DNA from: Candidatus Krumholzibacteriia bacterium
Lineage (GTDB): Bacteria > Krumholzibacteriota > Krumholzibacteria > WVZY01 > JAKEHA01
NCBI GenBank assembly: GCA_029863355.1
Contig: JAOTVO010000018.1
Location: forward strand, 1 to 18,092
Length of the DNA stretch: 18,092 nt
Reading direction: 5' to 3'
A model generated the notes under the pieces. The model was not told where the DNA came from and made no database searches. It was given only the letters and a program-made list of their open reading frames with translations. Made by a program: the position numbers and the translations under genes. Below, piece after piece: positions 15,065 to 18,092 of the stretch; position 1 is the stretch's first letter; each line of letters begins with the position of its first letter.

Positions 15065-15838
15065 CTAGAGCAGGCGGGCCAAGTCGGCGATCGAGTCGAT
15101 CACGGCGTCCGCGGTGACACCCGAGACGCGCACCACGTCTTCGCGGTACTTGCCGGTACGCACGAGTACGCCGCGCAGGCCCGCGCGCTGCGCGCCCGCC
15201 ACGTCGGCGTGGATGTCGTCGCCGATCATCAGCGCGCGCGCGGCGTCCACTCCGAGGTCGCGCAGCGCGGCGGCAAACATGGTTGCCGACGGCTTGCCCG
15301 CGATCACCGCCTCTTTGCCCGTGGCGTACTCGAGCCCGCTGACGAACGCGCCGATGTCGAGCGCCAGCCCGTCGTCGACTTGCCAGTAGCGGCCTTTGTG
15401 CATGGCCATGAGCCGCGCGCCACCCATGAGCATGCGGAACGCCTCGTTGAGGACGCCGTACGTCCAAGCCTGGCCGATGTCGCCGAGCACGACCCAGTCG
15501 GGCCGATCGGAGGCGGGGAACTCGGCGAACTCCGCGCGCACGCTCGGCGCCGCGATCACGTGGCAAGAGGGGCGGCCGAGACCGCGCAGATAGCGCGCGG
15601 CCGCCCCGGGGGCGTTGATGATCTCCTCGGGTGCGAACGCGAGGCCCATGCGCTGCAGGCGCTCGGCCAGCTCGGCCGCCGTCTGGGTAGTCGTGTTAGT
15701 GACCAGGCGGATGGGCAGGGCGCGGTCGCGGATGGTCGCGAGCGCCTCGGCGGCGCCGGGCACGAGCGCGGCGCCCACGCACCAGACGCCGTCCATGTCG
15801 GAGAGAATCCCCGCTATTCCCGCGAAGACCGCGCTCAT
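15065..15838 (-). CDS. HAD-superfamily IIA phosphatase (LHPP/NagD-like)
   Basis: The product has 257 residues. The ATG at 15838 overlaps the NDH-2 stop in ATGA and has AAGGAG about 6 nt upstream. HAD motifs are complete: I, SDMDGVW (nucleophile D14, acid D16); II, VTNTTTQ (T47); III, AGKPSA (K182); IV, MIGDDIHAD (D207, D208). The IIA-type cap lies between motifs II and III. Several blocks (VVLGDIGQAWTYGVLNEAFRMLM, HKGRYWQVDDGLALDIGAFVSGLEYATG, RGVLVRTGKYRED) are close to the LHPP branch, whose animal member acts on phosphohistidine, phospholysine and pyrophosphate. NagD-type activity on nucleotides or sugar phosphates is the alternative. It is cytosolic and last in the yihY-ndh chain. Confidence 0.9.
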   Translation of the reverse strand: MSAVFAGIAGILSDMDGVWCVGAALVPGAAEALATIRDRALPIRLVTNTTTQTAAELAERLQRMGLAFAPEEIINAPGAAARYLRGLGRPSCHVIAAPSVRAEFAEFPASDRPDWVVLGDIGQAWTYGVLNEAFRMLMGGARLMAMHKGRYWQVDDGLALDIGAFVSGLEYATGKEAVIAGKPSATMFAAALRDLGVDAARALMIGDDIHADVAGAQRAGLRGVLVRTGKYREDVVRVSGVTADAVIDSIADLARLL

Positions 15839-17169
15839 TCCGCTCCTTCCCGGGCCTCGTCGGGCTCGTTGGTGATCAGGCGCGCGCCCCGCTTGCGCGT
15901 GCAATAGTCGAAGGCCCACTGCACCATGACGAGGATCTTGTTGTCGAACTCGATCAGGTACCAGATGTGCAGGAAGACCCACAGGAACCACGCGGGAAAG
16001 CCCCAGAGGCGCACGCGCCCGCGGTCGTACACCGCCGCGTTGCGCCCGATGACGGCCAGGTTGCCTTTGTCCCGGTAGCGAAACGGCGCCTCGCCGCGCA
16101 CGCGTCCGAGGATGCGTCGCGCGACGTAGCGGCCCTGCTGCACGGCGGCGGGTGCGACGCCGGGCACCGGCTTGCCGTCCGCCCCCACGACCACCGCGAG
16201 GTCGCCGACCACGTATATTTCCGGACGCCCGGGGAGTGTCAGTTGCGGTGTCACGCGCACGCGCCCCGCGCCGTCGAGCTCGGCGCCGGCGCGTCGCGCG
16301 AGTATCTCGCCCAGCGGCGACCCCTGCACGCCGGCGGCCCACAGGATCGTCGCGGCCCGGATCGTCTCCTCGCCGCTGCCGTCGCGCACGACCACCTCGT
16401 CGGCCCCGATCCGCGTCACCATGGCACCCAAACGCACCGTCACGCCGATATGATCCAGCGAGCGGTGGGCGCGCCGGGAGAGCGAGGCCGGGTACGGCGG
16501 CAGCACGCGGTCGGCGCCCTCGAGCAGGAGGATGCGGGTGGCGCGGGGATCGATGCGGCGGAAGTCGCGGCGCAGCGTTTGCCGCGCGAGCTCGGCGAGC
16601 GCCCCGGCTAGTTCCACGCCGGTCGGGCCGCCGCCGACCACCACGAAGGTCAGGAGCGCGGCGCGCCGCCCCCCGTCCGTCTCTTTCTCCGCCTGCTCGA
16701 ACGCGGATAGCAGGCGCCGGCGCATCTCGAGCGCGTCCTCGATGGTCTTGAGGCCCGGCGCGTAGCGCTCCCAGTCGTCGTTGCCGAAGTAGTGGTGGCG
16801 CACGCCGGTGGCGACGATGAGTCGGTCGTAGACCAGTTCGCCGTCGCGAAGCACGATGCGGCGCGCGTCGGGCAGCACGTCGACCGCTTCGCCCTGAAGC
16901 ACGCGCGTGCGGCGGTGACGCCTGACCACGGCGCGCAGCGGCGCGGAGATGTCGCCGGGCGAGAGCCCGCCCGTCGCCACCTGGTAGAGCAGCGGCTGGA
17001 ACAGATGGAAATTGCGCCGGTCGACCAGCGTGACGGGGACCCCGGCACGCCCCAGCTCGCGCGCCGCGTACAGGCCCGCGAAACCGCCGCCCACGATCAC
17101 GACGCCGGCGCTGCTCACCTGCGCCGCGGGTACGTGCGCCCGCCCGGGCGTCATCGGATCACGACGCAT
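15835..17169 (-). CDS. ndh: Type II NADH:quinone oxidoreductase (NDH-2)
   Basis: The product has 444 residues from the ATG at 17169; ATG at 17154 is an alternative, and neither has an ideally spaced ribosome binding site. It transfers electrons from NADH to quinone without pumping protons, on the inner face of the membrane. The FAD-binding motif VVIVGGGFAGL (23-33) is followed by the NDH-2 block RRNFHLFQPLLYQVATGGLSP, cut here by the family's FQPLLYQ signature. The NADH-binding motif VVVGGGPTGVELAGALAE is next, then ILWAAGVQGS, VVGDLAVV (FAD contact) and the quinone-site APAAVQQGRYVA. The C-terminal FPAWFLWVFLHIWYLIEF is an amphipathic or hydrophobic membrane anchor typical of the family. It overlaps yihY by 11 nt upstream and the HAD gene by 4 nt downstream. 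Confidence 0.93.
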   Translation of the reverse strand: MRRDPMTPGRAHVPAAQVSSAGVVIVGGGFAGLYAARELGRAGVPVTLVDRRNFHLFQPLLYQVATGGLSPGDISAPLRAVVRRHRRTRVLQGEAVDVLPDARRIVLRDGELVYDRLIVATGVRHHYFGNDDWERYAPGLKTIEDALEMRRRLLSAFEQAEKETDGGRRAALLTFVVVGGGPTGVELAGALAELARQTLRRDFRRIDPRATRILLLEGADRVLPPYPASLSRRAHRSLDHIGVTVRLGAMVTRIGADEVVVRDGSGEETIRAATILWAAGVQGSPLGEILARRAGAELDGAGRVRVTPQLTLPGRPEIYVVGDLAVVVGADGKPVPGVAPAAVQQGRYVARRILGRVRGEAPFRYRDKGNLAVIGRNAAVYDRGRVRLWGFPAWFLWVFLHIWYLIEFDNKILVMVQWAFDYCTRKRGARLITNEPDEAREGAE

Positions 17170-18025
17170 CTCCGGATTCCGCTTCGGCGGGACGCGTAGC
17201 GCGATCCCACACGTCGAGGATCGTCGCTCCCAGCAGGATGAGGATGGCGAGGAGGTACATCCAGGTGAGGAACAGCGCGCTCCCCGCCAGCGCCCCGTAG
17301 ACGGCGTGCCGGCGCGAGATCATGATTGTGACCGAGGCGCCCAGCTTCTGCAGGAGCGCCCAGACGCCCGATATGACCAGCGCTACCACGAGCGCGCGCA
17401 CCAAGCGGGGGGTCTTCACCGGGATAGTGATGTAGAGGACGAACATGAAGACGGCGAAGGCGAGCATGGAGAGCGCGCGCCGGGGAATAGGGATGCGCGC
17501 GCTGAACTCGGCCAGGCTGGGAGTGGCCAGCACGAGGTGAAGCGCGTAGTCCGCCACCGCTGAGAGCGCGAAGAAGACGATGGCGCCGGTGATGTAGGCT
17601 AGAAAGAGCAACCGCCCTGTGAGAAAGCCCACCTTCTTGCGCGTCCCCATGGCGCCGTTCACGCCCCAGTCGATGGCCTCGAAGAGGCCCATGGCCACGA
17701 AAAACAGGGAGATCACGCCGAGCGCGCCGAAGGTTTCCCAGCCCTCGGCGGCGGAGTGGACCTGCGCGAGGATGCGGTCGCCGATCACAGGGGGCAACAG
17801 CCCCAGCAACGGTGTCGCCATGTTGCCCAGGGCTTCGGGCCGGTCGCGGAACATGTAGCCGACAACGGCGGTGGTGATGAAGAGGAACGGGATGAGGCCG
17901 AGCAGAAAGTAGAAGGCGAGCCCCGCCGCCATCATGGGCACCAGTCGTCGCGTGTAGAGCGACCAGACGTCGAGGATGCGCTTGCCGACGTTGACGATGA
18001 AACGGATCAGGGATTCACCTCCCAC
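17159..18025 (-). CDS. YihY/BrkB-family inner membrane protein
   Basis: The open frame gives 288 residues from a GTG at 18025, but that codon has no ribosome binding site upstream. Instead a perfect GGAGGTGA lies inside the frame (18022-18015), correctly spaced for a CTG at 18010, which would give 283 residues. The next ATG is about residue 31, inside the family's conserved region. Family blocks are clear: RLVPMMAAGLAFYFLLGLIPFLF (first helix), GALGVISLFFVAMGLFEAIDWGVN, a charged TRKKVGFLTGRLLFL loop, FMFVLYITIPVKTPRLVRALVVALVISGVWALLQKLG, and YGALAGSALFLTWMYLLAILILLGA near the end. About six membrane helices are expected. The molecular role of the YihY/BrkB family is not established; the old RNase BN assignment was withdrawn. 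It starts an overlapping chain with ndh. Confidence 0.9.
   Translation of the reverse strand: MGGESLIRFIVNVGKRILDVWSLYTRRLVPMMAAGLAFYFLLGLIPFLFITTAVVGYMFRDRPEALGNMATPLLGLLPPVIGDRILAQVHSAAEGWETFGALGVISLFFVAMGLFEAIDWGVNGAMGTRKKVGFLTGRLLFLAYITGAIVFFALSAVADYALHLVLATPSLAEFSARIPIPRRALSMLAFAVFMFVLYITIPVKTPRLVRALVVALVISGVWALLQKLGASVTIMISRRHAVYGALAGSALFLTWMYLLAILILLGATILDVWDRATRPAEAESGDAS
18015..18022 (-). promoter_or_regulatory. Strong Shine-Dalgarno sequence inside the annotated yihY frame
   Basis: GGAGGTGA on the minus strand is 8 nt of perfect anti-16S complementarity. It sits 7 nt (counted from GGAGG) before CTG at 18010, and no ATG, GTG or TTG in frame lies at usable distance. It argues that translation starts at CTG. 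Confidence 0.55.
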
Positions 18026-18092
18026 GACGCGACGGTCGCGGCCGCCTACAGCCTACCCGTCGCGGGGGCGCTCCCGCAATGCATTCATCGCG

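Noticed and set aside
14160..15566. Minus-strand open frame of 468 codons spanning the lipoprotein and HAD genes.
   Set aside because: It crosses a strong bidirectional terminator and runs through two well-supported genes in other frames; its product is Arg-rich and unrecognisable.

Overview
This is a GC-rich bacterial chromosome segment with no rRNA, tRNA, CRISPR array or recognisable mobile element. Fifteen protein-coding genes can be supported: thirteen full-size genes, one gene cut off by the left edge, and one 30-codon micro-ORF. Three features hint at a deep-branching, little-cultured lineage of the FCB or Eisenbacteria type: a secreted protein ending in a FlgD-like C-terminal domain (motif PNPFNPTT), a secreted DQFG-repeat protein, and a lipoprotein with a CHRTGNG tail. 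That placement is inference; no marker gene in the window settles it.

Layout. 1-469 (-) is the start of an unrecognised membrane protein. 866-1639 (-) is a secreted DQFG-repeat protein, divergent from a POT-family peptide transporter (1968-3632, +). The transporter converges on a large secreted protein (3733-5919, -) across a shared hairpin terminator. From 10197 down to 6066 on the minus strand runs a compact cluster: UMF1-type MFS transporter, pdxH, a 30-codon micro-ORF, a Ser/Thr kinase with four C-terminal zinc ribbons, and a PP2C phosphatase. The micro-ORF/kinase and kinase/phosphatase junctions are both ATGA overlaps. Diverging from it are acetyl-CoA synthetase (10355-12304, +) and an AcuC-like deacetylase (12424-13452, +). 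A strong sigma70-type promoter and a leader of about 340 nt precede a propeller-like lipoprotein (13845-14942, +). The right end is a minus-strand overlapping chain: YihY/BrkB membrane protein, type II NADH dehydrogenase, and an LHPP/NagD-type HAD phosphatase.

How genes may work together. The kinase and phosphatase are an antagonistic pair almost certainly made from one transcript. Acs and the deacetylase look like an enzyme and its lysine-deacetylating regulator. The Acs sequence retains the lysine (K612) that is acetylated in this family. The three secreted-protein genes are the only ones for which I could find convincing sigma70-like promoters, and two of these share an extended -10 block.

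The points most worth following up are the micro-ORF/kinase/phosphatase relay, the non-RD (HCD) zinc-ribbon kinase, the Acs-deacetylase pairing, the structured leader of the lipoprotein gene, and the unusual start region of the YihY gene.
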